Shown piece after piece: positions 10,418 through 22,575 of a stretch of DNA of 64,000 nucleotides. Under the pieces are notes generated by a model. The model made no database searches and was not told the origin of the DNA. It was given only the letters and a program-made list of their open reading frames with translations. Both the position numbers and the translations under genes were made by a program. The stretch comes from Vibrio sp. Hep-1b-8 (GTDB taxonomy: Bacteria; Pseudomonadota; Gammaproteobacteria; Enterobacterales; Vibrionaceae). Location: contig NZ_QEWN01000002.1 in the NCBI RefSeq assembly GCF_006124995.1, forward strand, positions 62,001 through 126,000, written 5' to 3'. The stretch's first letter is position 1. The number at the start of each line of letters is the position of its first letter.

Positions 10418-11749
10418 ATGTTAGATACCCTCATGCTGTCTCGAATCCAGTTCGCAGCAAATATCAGTTTTCATATTCTTTTTCCCACCATCACGATTGC
10501 TTTAGCTTGGATGCTGGTGTTTTTTAAGTGGCGCTATAACCGCACTCAGGCCCCCGTTTGGCTGGATGTCTATTACTTCTGGGTTAAGGTCTTTGCCTTG
10601 ACGTTTGCATTAGGCGTTGTGTCAGGCATCACGATGAGCTTCCAGTTTGGTACCAACTGGCCTGGATTTATGGAGCGAGTTGGCAATGTTGCAGGGCCGC
10701 TGCTTGGCTATGAAGTGATGACAGCGTTCTTTATGGAGGCGACCTTCCTCGGTGTGATGTTGTTTGGTCGTGGTCGAGTCCCTGATTGGTTCCACACACT
10801 TGCAACGGTTTTAGTTGCGATAGGAACCAGCATGTCAGCATTTTGGATTCTTGTCCTGAACAGTTGGATGCACACGCCAAGTGGCTATGAAGTGATTGAT
10901 GGCATTGTGCATGTCACCAGTTGGAAAGAAGTGATCCTCAATCCTTCATTGCCTTACCGTTTTGCGCATACTTTGCTTGCTTCAGCATTGACCGCCAGTT
11001 TCCTCATCGCAGGCATTTCCGCTTACCAAGTGCTAAAGCAGCCGAACCATCGAGCGGCCAAGTTGGGCTTGAAAGTGTCTCTGTTTGCAGCAGCAGGCTT
11101 CATCCCACTGCAAATATTGGTTGGCGATCTCCATGGGCTCAATACCCTAGAGCACCAACCTGCCAAGATAGCTGCGATGGAAGGTGTTTGGGAAACCGAA
11201 AAAGGCGCGCCTTTGCTGCTGTTTGCGATGCCAAATGAAGAGACGCGAAGCAATGATTTTGCTGTCGGGATTCCTAAGCTTGCCAGCCTGATATTGACCC
11301 ACGATTTAGATGGGGAAATCTTCGGGCTCAATGAGTTTGCTCCTGATCATCCTCCCGTCCAACCATTGTTCTTTGGTTTTAGAATCATGGTTGGTGTCGG
11401 CGTTCTTATGTTGCTGGTTAGTTGGTTTGGAACGGTCAAACTGGTGCGAAAAAAAGCGCTGCCGAAACCTTATTTGTTTACCGTGCTAGCGATGACATTT
11501 TCCGGTTGGATTGCCACATTGGCAGGTTGGTACGTGACTGAGATTGGCAGACAGCCTTGGTTAGTGAGTGGTGTGTTGCGAACATCCGAAGCGGTCACGA
11601 CGGTTGAAAGTAGTAGTGTCATGATCTCACTGGCAATGTACTTGGTGATCTATGCGTTATTGCTGGTCGCGTACATTCATACTCTGTTTTATCTGGCACG
11701 TAAAGATGTGGCAGCACACCAAGTATCACTCACGGCTAAAGAGGCTTAA
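10418..11749 (+). CDS. cioA: Cytochrome bd-type quinol oxidase subunit I, CioA type
   Basis: Subunit I of a bd-family terminal oxidase, which oxidises quinol and reduces oxygen to water in the inner membrane. At 443 residues it is much shorter than E. coli CydA (522) because the loop between helices 6 and 7 is short, the hallmark of the cyanide-insensitive (Cio) branch. Heme ligands and proton-path residues line up: His19, Glu99 and Glu107 (in GYEVMTAFFMEATF), and His184 (in RFAHTLLAS). The quinol-loop motif QPAKIAAMEGVWE is near 248-260. cioB follows after two bases. The sequence family supports short-Q-loop bd oxidase; cyanide insensitivity itself is not shown. Confidence 0.93.
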   Translation: MLDTLMLSRIQFAANISFHILFPTITIALAWMLVFFKWRYNRTQAPVWLDVYYFWVKVFALTFALGVVSGITMSFQFGTNWPGFMERVGNVAGPLLGYEVMTAFFMEATFLGVMLFGRGRVPDWFHTLATVLVAIGTSMSAFWILVLNSWMHTPSGYEVIDGIVHVTSWKEVILNPSLPYRFAHTLLASALTASFLIAGISAYQVLKQPNHRAAKLGLKVSLFAAAGFIPLQILVGDLHGLNTLEHQPAKIAAMEGVWETEKGAPLLLFAMPNEETRSNDFAVGIPKLASLILTHDLDGEIFGLNEFAPDHPPVQPLFFGFRIMVGVGVLMLLVSWFGTVKLVRKKALPKPYLFTVLAMTFSGWIATLAGWYVTEIGRQPWLVSGVLRTSEAVTTVESSSVMISLAMYLVIYALLLVAYIHTLFYLARKDVAAHQVSLTAKEA

Positions 11750-11751
11750 TC

Positions 11752-12744
11752 ATGCTCGACTATTTACCGGAAATTTATCTTTTGTTGCTGGGTTTTTCAG
11801 TCTTTATGTATGCTGTATTAGATGGCTACGATTTAGGCGTTGGTATTCTTCTGCCGAGCGATAATGAAGCTCAACGCGATCGTATGATTGCATCAATAGG
11901 GCCATTTTGGGATGCCAATGAAACATGGTTGGTGCTAGCGGTCGGTATTTTGTTGATCGCGTTCCCTGCCGCTCACAGTTTGATTCTTACCGAGCTCTAT
12001 TTGCCAACAGCGATCATGTTGATTGCTCTTATCATGCGTGGCGTTTCGTTTGACTTTAGAGCCAAAGCCAATGCTGACCACAAAAGTCGTTGGGATTGGT
12101 GTTTTAGGATTGGCTCATTGGTGACTTCGCTGACTCAAGGTTATATGGTCGGTCGTTACATTATGGGCTTTGAGCAAAGCACAGAAGCGTTGGGTTTTGC
12201 ATGGTTAAGCGCATTATGTGTAACCGCAGCCTACGTGTACATTGGTGGAGCTTGGTTGGTACTTAAAACGGAAGGGGAGTTACAGATCCGATCGGCTCGT
12301 TGGTCGAGACGTGCGGGTTGGCTTGCTGCTCTAGGGATTTTAGTGGTGAGTGTTGTCAATCCAGTGGTGAGTGAACAAGTCGCTTTGCGATGGTTTAGCT
12401 TCCCTGAGGTGCTGCTGCTTGCTCCGATTCCACTTGTGGTATTAGCGACCATCTTTCTTGTCGACCGTTATTTGCGTCAAGTACCTATGGTAAATGACCT
12501 TGGTGTTCGCTGGCCCTTCTTTGGTGTTACGCTGATTTTCGCCCTTAGTTTCCTTGGTTTGGCGTACAGCTTTTTCCCTGAAGTGGTTCCAGGTGTCATG
12601 ACCGCGAAGGAGGCGGCTTCGTCGCCCGCTACTTTGATGATTGTCGGGTATGGTGTGATGATCGTTATACCGATGATTTTACTCTACACCTTTGCGGTCT
12701 ATCGGATCTTTAAAGGTAAAGCGACAGAGCTGAGCTATAAATAA
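11752..12744 (+). CDS. cioB: Cytochrome bd-type quinol oxidase subunit II, CioB type
   Basis: Subunit II of the same oxidase, a hydrophobic protein of 330 residues with about eight to nine membrane helices and no heme of its own. The N-terminal family motif VLDGYDLGVGILLP lies at about residues 22-35 and is followed by FWDANETWLVLAVGILLIAFP, typical of CydB. It is translationally close to cioA (gap of two bases). No third small subunit of the CydX type is visible between its stop and the terminator 14 bases later, so a small subunit, if needed, is encoded elsewhere. Confidence 0.93.
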   Translation: MLDYLPEIYLLLLGFSVFMYAVLDGYDLGVGILLPSDNEAQRDRMIASIGPFWDANETWLVLAVGILLIAFPAAHSLILTELYLPTAIMLIALIMRGVSFDFRAKANADHKSRWDWCFRIGSLVTSLTQGYMVGRYIMGFEQSTEALGFAWLSALCVTAAYVYIGGAWLVLKTEGELQIRSARWSRRAGWLAALGILVVSVVNPVVSEQVALRWFSFPEVLLLAPIPLVVLATIFLVDRYLRQVPMVNDLGVRWPFFGVTLIFALSFLGLAYSFFPEVVPGVMTAKEAASSPATLMIVGYGVMIVIPMILLYTFAVYRIFKGKATELSYK

Positions 12745-12757
12745 TCGACCAGAAATG

Positions 12758-12785
12758 AAAACGCCGCTCAGTGAGCGGCGTTTCT
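12758..12785. terminator. Bidirectional terminator between cioB and the ferredoxin gene
   Basis: AAACGCCGCTCA and TGAGCGGCGTTT form a perfect palindrome around one central G, with A-rich and T-rich flanks, suited to ending both convergent units. Confidence 0.9.
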
Positions 12786-12787
12786 AA

Positions 12788-14442
<1,655 letters not shown>

Positions 14443-14556
14443 GTGTAATTCTCTTAATCTGATCTCAAGTCAGGCCGATTCCACCACATGGGATCGGGGG
14501 CGCAAATTTTACGTCAAAACGTGACTTGTGACTAGGAAAAGCTTTCAGAAAGGCAA

Positions 14557-14585
14557 TTAAAAAACGCCCTGTGAGTCGGGCGTTT
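14557..14585 (-). terminator. Rho-independent terminator of rdgC
   Basis: On the minus strand AAACGCCC and GGGCGTTT form an 8-bp stem followed by a T-run; it lies just after the rdgC stop codon. Confidence 0.88.
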
Positions 14586-14597
14586 ATAGAAAGTACG

Positions 14598-15512
14598 TTA
14601 TGCGTTAGGGTGAGGTAAGCCACCTAAGCATTCATAGAGGTTGGGTAGGAAAGCGCTTAGCTCGCCGCACATCAGTGAAAAATCGGCATCGAAACGTGCC
14701 GCTTGATCTTCACGAGGAATATCGTCGTTTTGGTCTTTTAGCTCATCTGAGAACTTGAGGCGTTTGATGCTGCCATCTTCCGCTAAAATGAATTCAAGGC
14801 GCTCTTGCCACCATAAAGCCAGTTTGGTTACTACCTTACCAGCATCGATATGGCTGCGAATTTCATCCGCGGTCAGTTCTTGCTTCTTACAGCGAATGAC
14901 ACCGCCTTCTTCAAGCACAGATTTTAGCTCGGCCTCATCCAGCATCTGAATGCCAGCTGGAGTGTTACCTGTTTTTACCCACTCTGTTAACGTCGTTTCT
15001 ACTGCGGTCTCAGGAATGGCTGGGACGACAGGTAAGCTGCCCATCGTTTTACGCAATAGAGCAAGGACATCTTCTGCTTTTTTGTAGCTACTAGCATCAA
15101 CAAGAATAAAACCTTCATTAGGCAAAATAACGACATTGGTATAGTTGCTGCGACTGAAAGCGCGCGGTAGCAAATCTATGACGATGTCTTCCTTGAGGTT
15201 ATCCTTTTCTTTCTTCTTGAGAGGGCGGCCTTCCTGAGCTTCCATTGCTTCAATTTTGGCATTCAGTGAATCTTTAATCACGGAAGCTGGCAGCATTTTC
15301 TCTTCTTTCTTTGCGCAGATAAGAATACGGTTTTCAGAGACATGCGTCATCATATCGCCATGTTTACCCATCGCAGTAACCCAACCAAATTTGGTTTTGT
15401 CCTGACTGCCACATGGAGTAAAGCGAAACTCTTGAAGTTGTTTCTCTAGTTGGTCAGCGTTGAATTCGATTTCACGATTAAATCGGTAAACTAGACAGTT
15501 CTTAAACCACAT
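14598..15512 (-). CDS. rdgC: Recombination-associated protein RdgC
   Basis: RdgC is a ring-forming, sequence-independent DNA-binding protein associated with the nucleoid that limits RecA action in recombination. The 304-residue length is that of the family. The N-terminus [13 protein letters not shown] and the segments [18 protein letters not shown] and [23 protein letters not shown] are characteristic. It is divergent from phoB and has its own terminator. I see nothing unusual in it. Confidence 0.96.
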   Translation of the reverse strand: MWFKNCLVYRFNREIEFNADQLEKQLQEFRFTPCGSQDKTKFGWVTAMGKHGDMMTHVSENRILICAKKEEKMLPASVIKDSLNAKIEAMEAQEGRPLKKKEKDNLKEDIVIDLLPRAFSRSNYTNVVILPNEGFILVDASSYKKAEDVLALLRKTMGSLPVVPAIPETAVETTLTEWVKTGNTPAGIQMLDEAELKSVLEEGGVIRCKKQELTADEIRSHIDAGKVVTKLALWWQERLEFILAEDGSIKRLKFSDELKDQNDDIPREDQAARFDADFSLMCGELSAFLPNLYECLGGLPHPNA

Positions 15513-15623
15513 ACTTTTTCTCTATACCTATGTTTGACGGCTCATCATAAAGACTTTTGCTTTGTTTGTCTTACAGCAAACACGCAATAGTGGAATGAAA
15601 GTTATATGAAAATTAGTTTTCAA

Positions 15624-15641
15624 AGGTCACAAAAGTGTCAT
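15624..15641 (+). promoter_or_regulatory. Pho box upstream of phoB
   Basis: AGGTCAC-AAAA-GTGTCAT matches two 7-base PhoB half-sites 11 bases apart (5 of 7 and 6 of 7 positions of CTGTCAT/C). An AATAAT -10 element (15652-15657) lies 10 bases downstream, the spacing of PhoB-activated promoters. Confidence 0.75.
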
Positions 15642-15729
15642 AATTGCTAGTAATAATGCCTATGCATCAGAAGGCGGTTTCACTGCCTTACTTATTGAGA
15701 AAGCTCAACTAATATAAGGTTATACAGTT

Positions 15730-16419
15730 ATGTCTAGAAGGATTCTAGTTGTCGAAGATGAAGCACCGATCCGTGAAATGCTCTGCTTTGTCCTTGAACA
15801 GAAAGGTTACCAAACAGTCGAAGCGCAAGATTACGAAACTGCGGTAACTAAACTAGCAGAACCCTTCCCAGATCTCGTCCTGCTTGACTGGATGCTTCCA
15901 GGCGGCAGCGGCATCAACTTCATCAAGCATATGAAGCGTGAAGAGTTAACGCGTAATATTCCTGTGGTGATGCTGACAGCGCGCGGTGAAGAAGAAGATA
16001 AGGTGCGTGGTCTAGAAGTTGGAGCCGATGATTACATCACTAAGCCATTCTCACCTAAAGAGTTGGTTGCCAGACTGAAAGCGGTAATTCGACGTGTTAC
16101 GCCGACGGCGCTTGAAGATGTTATTGATGTCCAAGGTCTGAAATTGGATCCCGTATCCCACCGTGTTATGGCTAACGATCAAGCGCTTGATATGGGGCCT
16201 ACCGAGTTTAAGATGCTGCACTTCTTTATGACCCATCAAGAGCGAGTTTACAGCCGTGAACAGCTACTTAATAACGTATGGGGTACCAATGTCTACGTTG
16301 AAGACCGTACCGTTGATGTTCATATCCGTAGACTGCGTAAAGCTTTGGAAAGTGCAGGGCATGACAAGTTGATTCAGACAGTACGTGGCGCTGGCTATCG
16401 ATTCTCGACTAAGGCGTAA
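15730..16419 (+). CDS. phoB: Phosphate regulon response regulator PhoB
   Basis: PhoB is the OmpR-class response regulator that activates the phosphate-starvation regulon. The receiver domain occupies residues 1-120, with the phospho-acceptor Asp53 in LLDWMLPG and the conserved lysine in ITKPFSPKE; the C-terminal winged-helix DNA-binding domain covers roughly 130-227. The 229-residue length equals that of the E. coli protein. A Pho box just upstream predicts autoactivation. phoR follows after 24 bases and pstS overlaps phoR, giving a three-gene unit phoB-phoR-pstS. Confidence 0.97.
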   Translation: MSRRILVVEDEAPIREMLCFVLEQKGYQTVEAQDYETAVTKLAEPFPDLVLLDWMLPGGSGINFIKHMKREELTRNIPVVMLTARGEEEDKVRGLEVGADDYITKPFSPKELVARLKAVIRRVTPTALEDVIDVQGLKLDPVSHRVMANDQALDMGPTEFKMLHFFMTHQERVYSREQLLNNVWGTNVYVEDRTVDVHIRRLRKALESAGHDKLIQTVRGAGYRFSTKA

Positions 16420-16443
16420 AATACAATACCGGTGGAGATGTAG

Positions 16444-17745
16444 GTGGTAGAACGGTTAACGTGGAAAAAATTAGCTTGGCAGTTGGTTTTCCTTTACACC
16501 CCTTGGGTGATTGTCGGCTGGATTTTCGGTTATATGCCGTGGTTGCTTTTTGCAGCCACGGTTTTGCAGCTTGTATGGCATTTAAACAATCAAATGCGTT
16601 TATCGGCATGGTTGTGGGATGAAAAACGTCTGACACCGCCCTCCGGTACAGGCAACTGGGAATCTTTGTTTAACGGCATCTATCGCTTACAACAGCGGCA
16701 GCGTAAAAAGCGTAAAGAGCTGACCAAATTAATCCGTCGTTTCCGTAATGGTGCTGAATCATTACCTGATGCGGTAGTTGTTTTTCGTAGTGAAGGCAAC
16801 ATTGTATGGTGCAACAAGCTTGCACAACATTTACTTGGTTTTCGTTGGCCTGATGATTCAGGACAACCCATTTCTAACTTAGTCCGAACACCAGACTTCA
16901 TTCATTATCTTAACAAGCAAGATTATTCTGAACCATTAGAGATGCGCTCACCGCTTAATGTGGATCGTATGATCGAACTACGTATCGTGCCATATATGGA
17001 AGGGGAGCATCTGATGGTGGTGCGTGACATTACTCAGTTGCAGCAGTTAGAAGGTATGCGTCGCAACTTTTTTGCTAATGTTTCCCATGAGTTGCGTACC
17101 CCGATGACAGTGCTACAGGGCTATCTGGAAATGACAGAAGATCCGGATATTGTTGCCGGTCCTATGTGGAGCAAAGCCCATGGAGTTATGACTGAGCAGT
17201 TGAATCGGATGAATACTCTTGTTAATCAGTTACTGACTCTGTCAAAAATTGAAGCCTCTTCGACACTTGAACTTGAAGATGTGGTCAACGTTCCGGCGAT
17301 GCTGGAAGTTCTAGAAAAAGAGGCCGCTAGTTTAAGCGGTGACCTCGGGCATAAGCTCTCTTTTGACGTTGATAGTGAATTACATGTGCTTGGTGACGAT
17401 GATCAGCTACGTAGTGCCATCTCTAACTTGGTCTACAATGCCGTCAAGTATACCCCCGCGGGCGCGGATATTCATGTTCGTTGGTACAAGACATCTCAAG
17501 GAGCTCACCTTGAAGTTGAAGACAGTGGAGATGGTATCGAACCTCAACATTTACACCGATTGACTGAACGTTTCTATCGAGTAGATAAGGCGCGGTCACG
17601 TGATACTGGCGGTAGTGGTCTTGGCCTTGCGATTGTGAAGCATGCCTTGAGCCACCATGATTCGCATTTGGAAATCAGCAGTGAGGTTGGGGTTGGCAGT
17701 AAGTTTTCTTTCACTCTGCCATCGCGTTTAGTGGTTAAACGATGA
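16444..17745 (+). CDS. phoR: Phosphate regulon sensor kinase PhoR
   Basis: PhoR is the membrane histidine kinase that phosphorylates PhoB when phosphate is short. Two closely spaced membrane segments lie in residues 10-48 with almost no periplasmic loop, as expected for PhoR, which senses through PstSCAB-PhoU. A PAS-like region covers about 100-195. The H-box [11 protein letters not shown] carries His215, and the N-box ([13 protein letters not shown]) and G-box ([14 protein letters not shown]) are intact. The start is GTG, with GGTGGAG upstream. Its TGA overlaps the ATG of pstS (ATGA), indicating translational coupling. Confidence 0.96.
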   Translation: MVERLTWKKLAWQLVFLYTPWVIVGWIFGYMPWLLFAATVLQLVWHLNNQMRLSAWLWDEKRLTPPSGTGNWESLFNGIYRLQQRQRKKRKELTKLIRRFRNGAESLPDAVVVFRSEGNIVWCNKLAQHLLGFRWPDDSGQPISNLVRTPDFIHYLNKQDYSEPLEMRSPLNVDRMIELRIVPYMEGEHLMVVRDITQLQQLEGMRRNFFANVSHELRTPMTVLQGYLEMTEDPDIVAGPMWSKAHGVMTEQLNRMNTLVNQLLTLSKIEASSTLELEDVVNVPAMLEVLEKEAASLSGDLGHKLSFDVDSELHVLGDDDQLRSAISNLVYNAVKYTPAGADIHVRWYKTSQGAHLEVEDSGDGIEPQHLHRLTERFYRVDKARSRDTGGSGLGLAIVKHALSHHDSHLEISSEVGVGSKFSFTLPSRLVVKR

Positions 17746-18701
17746 GAAGCTTACTTGTCGTTGCATGGCTTTCATTGCTCAGTTCAGTACCTAGCTGGGC
17801 TGGGAGTACGGCTTTACCTAATTACAATAAGGTGGCTGGAATTACCGGTGAACTGACGACGGTTGGCTCTGACACTTTGGCCGGAATGACCACGTCATGG
17901 GTTGAAGAATTTAAATCGCTCTACCCCAGTGTCAATGGTCAGGTGCAGGCATCCGGCTCTTCAACTGCCCCTCCAGCATTGACAGAGCGCATTGCTCAGT
18001 TTGGCCCCATGAGTCGACCGATGTTAAAGCGGGAAATCGAGGCCTTCGAACGTGAAAATGGTTATAAGCCAACAGAACTGAGAGTCGCGATCGATGCCAT
18101 CGGCATCTTTGTTCATCGTGACAACCCAATCAAAGGGCTGAACTTTTATCAGCTCGATAGTATTTTTTCTGCCACGCTGCGCTGTGGGGCGACTGAGTCG
18201 GTCTCAACTTGGGCTGACTTAGGACTGGATTACCAGTGGAGTAAGCGAGGGATGCAGATGTTTGGACGTAACTCTGTATCAGGGACTTATGGATATTTCA
18301 AAAAGAATGCTTTGTGTGGTGGCGATTTTAAAAATAGCGTCAACGAGCAACCCGGTTCGGCATCGGTAGTACAGTCTGTCGGCTCGGCAATCAATACCAT
18401 TGGTTACTCGGGAGTGGGTTACAAAGTCTCGCGTGTGAAACTATTACCGATCGCTAAGTCGGGTGACAACTACATAGAGGCGAGCCAAGAAAACATTCTT
18501 TCTGGTAAGTACCCACTTTCGCGCTACCTCTATGTATATGTAAACAAGCACCCTTTCAAACCGTTGAGCCCCATTGAACGAGAATTTGTTCGTTTCATGT
18601 TCTCCAGTCAGGGGCAAGCTTTAGTTGAAAAAGAAGGCTATGTGCCTATTTCACCATTGATAGCCAAAAAAGAGCTTGCTAAAGTAGGTTTAGAAAACTA
18701 G
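17742..18701 (+). CDS. pstS: Phosphate ABC transporter substrate-binding protein PstS
   Basis: The periplasmic phosphate-binding component, 319 residues with a signal peptide of about 21 residues (cleavage near SWA-GS). Ligand-binding segments are visible: [21 protein letters not shown] and [11 protein letters not shown]. Instead of leading the pstCAB operon it is the third gene of the phoBR unit, with a 4-base overlap with phoR. Its 3' end overlaps the 3' end of the convergent ppx gene by 12 bases. Additional pstS copies may exist outside the window, as in many vibrios. Confidence 0.93.
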   Translation: MRSLLVVAWLSLLSSVPSWAGSTALPNYNKVAGITGELTTVGSDTLAGMTTSWVEEFKSLYPSVNGQVQASGSSTAPPALTERIAQFGPMSRPMLKREIEAFERENGYKPTELRVAIDAIGIFVHRDNPIKGLNFYQLDSIFSATLRCGATESVSTWADLGLDYQWSKRGMQMFGRNSVSGTYGYFKKNALCGGDFKNSVNEQPGSASVVQSVGSAINTIGYSGVGYKVSRVKLLPIAKSGDNYIEASQENILSGKYPLSRYLYVYVNKHPFKPLSPIEREFVRFMFSSQGQALVEKEGYVPISPLIAKKELAKVGLEN

Positions 18702-20189
18702 TTCCCATCCTGCACTCGTCCAATAATCTTGTTCGGTCAGTAAATCCGCGTGTAGCAGTTTATTCTCTTCAAGCCATTGATCATTAGTGGAAGAAATTTT
18801 CCATTGCTCTCCATCAATCGTGATCGAAAGGTTCGGCAGGGGATCGTCGTTTCGTTGACCATTGAGCAAAATGGCGAGACGGAGGATACGAATCAGACCT
18901 ACAATGTGCTTTTTCTTAAATAGAGTGAATTCTTCCATCTCATTTAGCTTGAGCGATTTACGCTGGAAACGTACCAGAGTGGCGAGAACACGCTGCTGTT
19001 CTTGGTTGAAACCAGGCATGTAAGTGTTGCGTAGAATGTATGCTGAGTGACGATGAAAAGCTTGCAGGCTGATGCTTAATCCCACTTCATGCAGTAGTGC
19101 GCTCCATTGGAGTAGGTCAAACAACTCGCTGCTTTTCTTTATGCCGAGCTGTTTGTGTACTTGCTGGAGAAATTCACTCGCGTGGCCTTTAATTTTAGCC
19201 GCGTGTTCGAGATCAACCAGATGTTTACTGGCGAGATTTTCCGTCGTGCGCATGCGAATATCTGAGCGTTTAAAACTATCTTCCATCTCAAAGAGCAAAC
19301 CTTCACGTAGTGCACCCTCTGAGAAGTGCATTTCATTGATCTTCAGACTTTGGAAGACAGCGCTAAGTATTGCCACACCTGCGGCGAAAACGGGTTTTCT
19401 TTCAGGTGTTAACCCTGATAGTTCGATCTCATCAATGGTTTCCCACTGGCACAATGTTTCAGTCAGTTTTGATAGACGCTTGCTGGTAATGATGCCATCT
19501 TCATGACCAAGACCAATCAGAACCTCTTTGATCGCTTTGATGGTTCCTGAAGATCCGAACGCGACTTCCCAGCCTGTGCGGCGGTAACGATGAGCGATAG
19601 ATTCAAGCTTTTGCTCAGCCAACAGCGTCGCTTTGGTGAAATTGCTACTGGATAACTTATCATCTGTGAAAAAACGTTTGGTATAGCTGACGCAGCCCAT
19701 TTGTTTACTGTTGATCAGTTCGGGTTCAAACCCCTTACCAATAACCAACTCTGTACTGCCACCACCAATATCAACCACGAGTTTGGAGTCTGATTCTGGT
19801 TGAGTGTGAGCCACCCCCAGATAAATCAAACGCGCTTCTTCAACACCAGGAATGATCTCAATTGGGAAGGGCAGAACATCTCGAGCTCGTTGAAGAAAAA
19901 TATGTGCGTTGTTGGCTTGGCGCAGAGTATGAGTGGCGGCAATCCGAACGTTATCAGGATCAAAGCCTTGGATACGTTCAGCGAACATTGCGAGGCATTC
20001 TAATCCGCGTTGCATTGAGGCGTTATCTAAGTTTTTAAGTGCGTCTAACCCAGCTGCAAGTCTAACTCTTTGCTTGTGGCGGCTGACTAATTGCAAATCC
20101 TGTTCAACTACTCTTGCCACGACCATATGAAAGCTGTTTGAGCCTAAGTCAATGGCAGCAACATCTCGTATTTCCGGATTCTGAGTCAT
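18690..20189 (-). CDS. ppx: Exopolyphosphatase
   Basis: Ppx removes terminal phosphates from long-chain inorganic polyphosphate; it belongs to the Ppx/GppA branch of the ASKHA superfamily. ATP/phosphate-binding motifs are [17 protein letters not shown] near the N-terminus and [14 protein letters not shown] around residue 140. A C-terminal HD-like helical domain follows from about residue 310. The ATG at 20189 (MTQNPE) gives 499 residues, close to E. coli Ppx (513); a GTG 10 codons upstream is possible but less likely. It lies just downstream of ppk on the same strand. GppA is the alternative, but the ppk context favours Ppx. Confidence 0.92.
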   Translation of the reverse strand: MTQNPEIRDVAAIDLGSNSFHMVVARVVEQDLQLVSRHKQRVRLAAGLDALKNLDNASMQRGLECLAMFAERIQGFDPDNVRIAATHTLRQANNAHIFLQRARDVLPFPIEIIPGVEEARLIYLGVAHTQPESDSKLVVDIGGGSTELVIGKGFEPELINSKQMGCVSYTKRFFTDDKLSSSNFTKATLLAEQKLESIAHRYRRTGWEVAFGSSGTIKAIKEVLIGLGHEDGIITSKRLSKLTETLCQWETIDEIELSGLTPERKPVFAAGVAILSAVFQSLKINEMHFSEGALREGLLFEMEDSFKRSDIRMRTTENLASKHLVDLEHAAKIKGHASEFLQQVHKQLGIKKSSELFDLLQWSALLHEVGLSISLQAFHRHSAYILRNTYMPGFNQEQQRVLATLVRFQRKSLKLNEMEEFTLFKKKHIVGLIRILRLAILLNGQRNDDPLPNLSITIDGEQWKISSTNDQWLEENKLLHADLLTEQDYWTSAGWELVF

Positions 20190-20283
20190 TCTATTCCAAC
20201 CTAAATAAGTCGCGTACACACTTGGCGCTTACCCCCTTCACTGCGTGTATAGAGTGATGGGGCCCTTACCAACATCAGCAAAG

Positions 20284-22389
20284 CTACTGCTCAAGTTGGG
20301 TATGTAACTGTGCTTTGCGTTTCTGATTCCTAGTTTGTCTTTCTACCTGTTTAAGATAGTCGTAAATGGCAATCTGCGAGCGTACTTTCTTGCGGTTTCC
20401 ACGCGGCACATAGTGATTGCTCATCTCTTTATCGATCCATCTCGCTTTTACTGTATCGGTAAAATGGATGTTAATGATATCAATAATACGCTGTTTAAGT
20501 CGTTGGTCACGGACTGGCGCTGTGACCTCTATACGATAATCAATATTTCGCGTCATCCAGTCAGCGGATGAGATGTAGACCTGAGGATCACCAGCGTTAT
20601 GGGTGATCAGCACTCGAGGGTGCTCAAGGAATCGATCAACGATACTGATGATTCTGATATTGTCGCTGGCTCCCTCGACACCAGGAACAAGTGAACACAT
20701 TCCGCGGATGATCATTTTAATTTCAACGCCTGCTGAACTGGCTTCGTAGAGTCTATTGACTAAGTCTTTGTCTACCAGATTGTTGACTTTGAGCGTAATC
20801 GCAGCCTTTTTGCCCTCTTGAGCGTTGCTTATCTCGGTATCGATGAGGCGATAGAGTTGTTTACGGGAGTTCCTTGGCGAGACGATGAGGTGATTAAACC
20901 TAATAGGTCGGTACGGGTTCTCAATGTAGCCAAAGACTTTACTCACTTCGTTGGTGAGTTCTGGATCGGCGGTTAATAGCGAAAAATCGGTGTAGATTCG
21001 AGCGGTTTTCTCGTGAAAGTTACCCGTACCAATATGCGCATAACGCACAATGTCGTCCTCTTCTCGACGACTTATCAGTAGCAGCTTGGAGTGAATTTTC
21101 AGGCCTGGAACACCAAAGAGTACTTCTACGCCAGCATCCGTCAAAACGCGTGACCATTCGATATTCGCTTCTTCATCAAAACGCGCTTGAAGCTCGACGA
21201 CTACCGTAACGCTTTTTCCATTGTGTACGGCATCGATAAGCGAGTTCATTAAACGCGAGTCTTTGGCGACGCGATAAATATTGATCTTTATACTTAGCAC
21301 TTTCGGGTCGAACGATGCTTGACGTACCAATTCACTGATATGTTCAAAGGTATGGTAAGGGTAGTGGAGCAAAATATCTTGCGCCTTGATGGCGTCAAAT
21401 TTGTTGGCGTACCCTTCAAAGTCCGCACACTCCATTGGCGGTAACGGCTTGTTTTCTAAGTAGTCTCGGCCGACGTTAGGAAAAGCAATGAAGTCTTTAA
21501 AGTTGTGATAACGACCACCGGGAATCAAACTGTCGTAGTTTGATATTTTGAGCTTTTCGCATAAGAAATCGAGCATTTCCTTAGGCATTTCTCTTTCGTA
21601 AACGAAGCGCACAGGCATCGCGGTTAAACGTTGGCTTACGCCTTCTGACATCTGTTCAAGTAGGCTGTATTCAACCTCATGACTCAAGTCGTACTCTGCA
21701 TCGCGAGTCATTTTCATCGCGTAGCCATTGAGGCTCTGATATTCAAAAAATCCGCTAAAAAGCTCATCTAGACAATATCGGATGATGTTATCGAGCAAGA
21801 TGATCGTTTTACGCCGTTTTCCTTTCTGCTCAGGCACCATCACAAAACGAGGCAGGTGATCGGTTGGGATTTCGATCAGTGCGTATTGGTTGAGCTCCTG
21901 TTGTGCGAGTTCAACGGCGATATAGGCATATTCATCTTTGAGAAACTGCAAAACGTCAATATCATCACGAAGCATCAAGGGCGTGATGTGGGGCAGAACC
22001 TGATGACGAAAATATTTTCGTACCCAGACTTGCTGCGCTTCACTGAGTTGAGTTTCGTTAACAAGAAATATGCGTCTTCGAGCCATATCACGAATCAAGT
22101 CCGCGTAGAGCTCATCAAAGCGCTCATTAAGGCGCAGCGCTTTGGTTTGCATTTTGGTCAATAGATGTTTGGAGTTGTCATTTCCGCCACGTTCTTGGTT
22201 GATCAAAATTCGGCGTTTGACATCGGCAAATCGTACTTTATAGAATTCATCTAAGTTATTGGAAAATATACCAAGAAATCGAATTCGTTCGACCAGGGGC
22301 ACATGTTTGTCGGCCGCCTCTTGCAAGACCCGTTCGTTAAAAGAAAGCCAACTTAATTCCTTTTCAATATACAGCTTCTCTGTGCTCAT
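20284..22389 (-). CDS. ppk1: Polyphosphate kinase 1
   Basis: PPK1 makes long-chain polyphosphate from ATP (reversibly) and is membrane associated. The 701-residue protein has the four-domain layout: N domain ([15 protein letters not shown]), head domain, and two phospholipase-D-like catalytic domains. The autophosphorylated histidine lies in [11 protein letters not shown] and the second catalytic histidine in [10 protein letters not shown], followed by SSADWMTRN. It is divergent from pstC and shares with it a 186-base promoter region holding two Pho-box-like sites. ppx follows on the same strand 94 bases later. Confidence 0.97.
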   Translation of the reverse strand: MSTEKLYIEKELSWLSFNERVLQEAADKHVPLVERIRFLGIFSNNLDEFYKVRFADVKRRILINQERGGNDNSKHLLTKMQTKALRLNERFDELYADLIRDMARRRIFLVNETQLSEAQQVWVRKYFRHQVLPHITPLMLRDDIDVLQFLKDEYAYIAVELAQQELNQYALIEIPTDHLPRFVMVPEQKGKRRKTIILLDNIIRYCLDELFSGFFEYQSLNGYAMKMTRDAEYDLSHEVEYSLLEQMSEGVSQRLTAMPVRFVYEREMPKEMLDFLCEKLKISNYDSLIPGGRYHNFKDFIAFPNVGRDYLENKPLPPMECADFEGYANKFDAIKAQDILLHYPYHTFEHISELVRQASFDPKVLSIKINIYRVAKDSRLMNSLIDAVHNGKSVTVVVELQARFDEEANIEWSRVLTDAGVEVLFGVPGLKIHSKLLLISRREEDDIVRYAHIGTGNFHEKTARIYTDFSLLTADPELTNEVSKVFGYIENPYRPIRFNHLIVSPRNSRKQLYRLIDTEISNAQEGKKAAITLKVNNLVDKDLVNRLYEASSAGVEIKMIIRGMCSLVPGVEGASDNIRIISIVDRFLEHPRVLITHNAGDPQVYISSADWMTRNIDYRIEVTAPVRDQRLKQRIIDIINIHFTDTVKARWIDKEMSNHYVPRGNRKKVRSQIAIYDYLKQVERQTRNQKRKAQLHTQLEQ

Positions 22390-22469
22390 GAACTTACCCT
22401 ATTACCTACTTGACGGACTCGAGTGAAGCTCCTCCTCACTCACTTTGGATAGCAACTTAAGGGGTTTAT

Positions 22470-22487
22470 ATGACATTTTTATTGCAT
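22470..22487 (-). promoter_or_regulatory. Possible Pho box for ppk1
   Basis: On the minus strand ATGCAAT-AAAA-ATGTCAT shows two half-sites 11 bases apart, one strong and one weak. The -10 region downstream is poor, so this is a tentative site. Confidence 0.45.
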
Positions 22488-22510
22488 TGTTTTCAGTTGT
22501 TTATTGGGAA

Positions 22511-22528
22511 CTGTAATATAATTGTCAC
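22511..22528 (+). promoter_or_regulatory. Pho box upstream of pstC
   Basis: CTGTAAT-ATAA-TTGTCAC matches the PhoB consensus at 6 of 7 bases in each half. A TATTAT -10 element (22539-22544) follows after 10 bases, as in PhoB-activated promoters. The pstC start is 48 bases downstream of the box. Confidence 0.82.
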
Positions 22529-22575
22529 CTTATAGAAATATTATACCCTAGGATAAAAATAGGTATGAGACAGGA

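Noticed and set aside
11023..11331. Minus-strand frame of about 100 codons inside cioA
   Set aside because: It lies fully within a well-conserved gene, and its translation is low-complexity and shows no family pattern.
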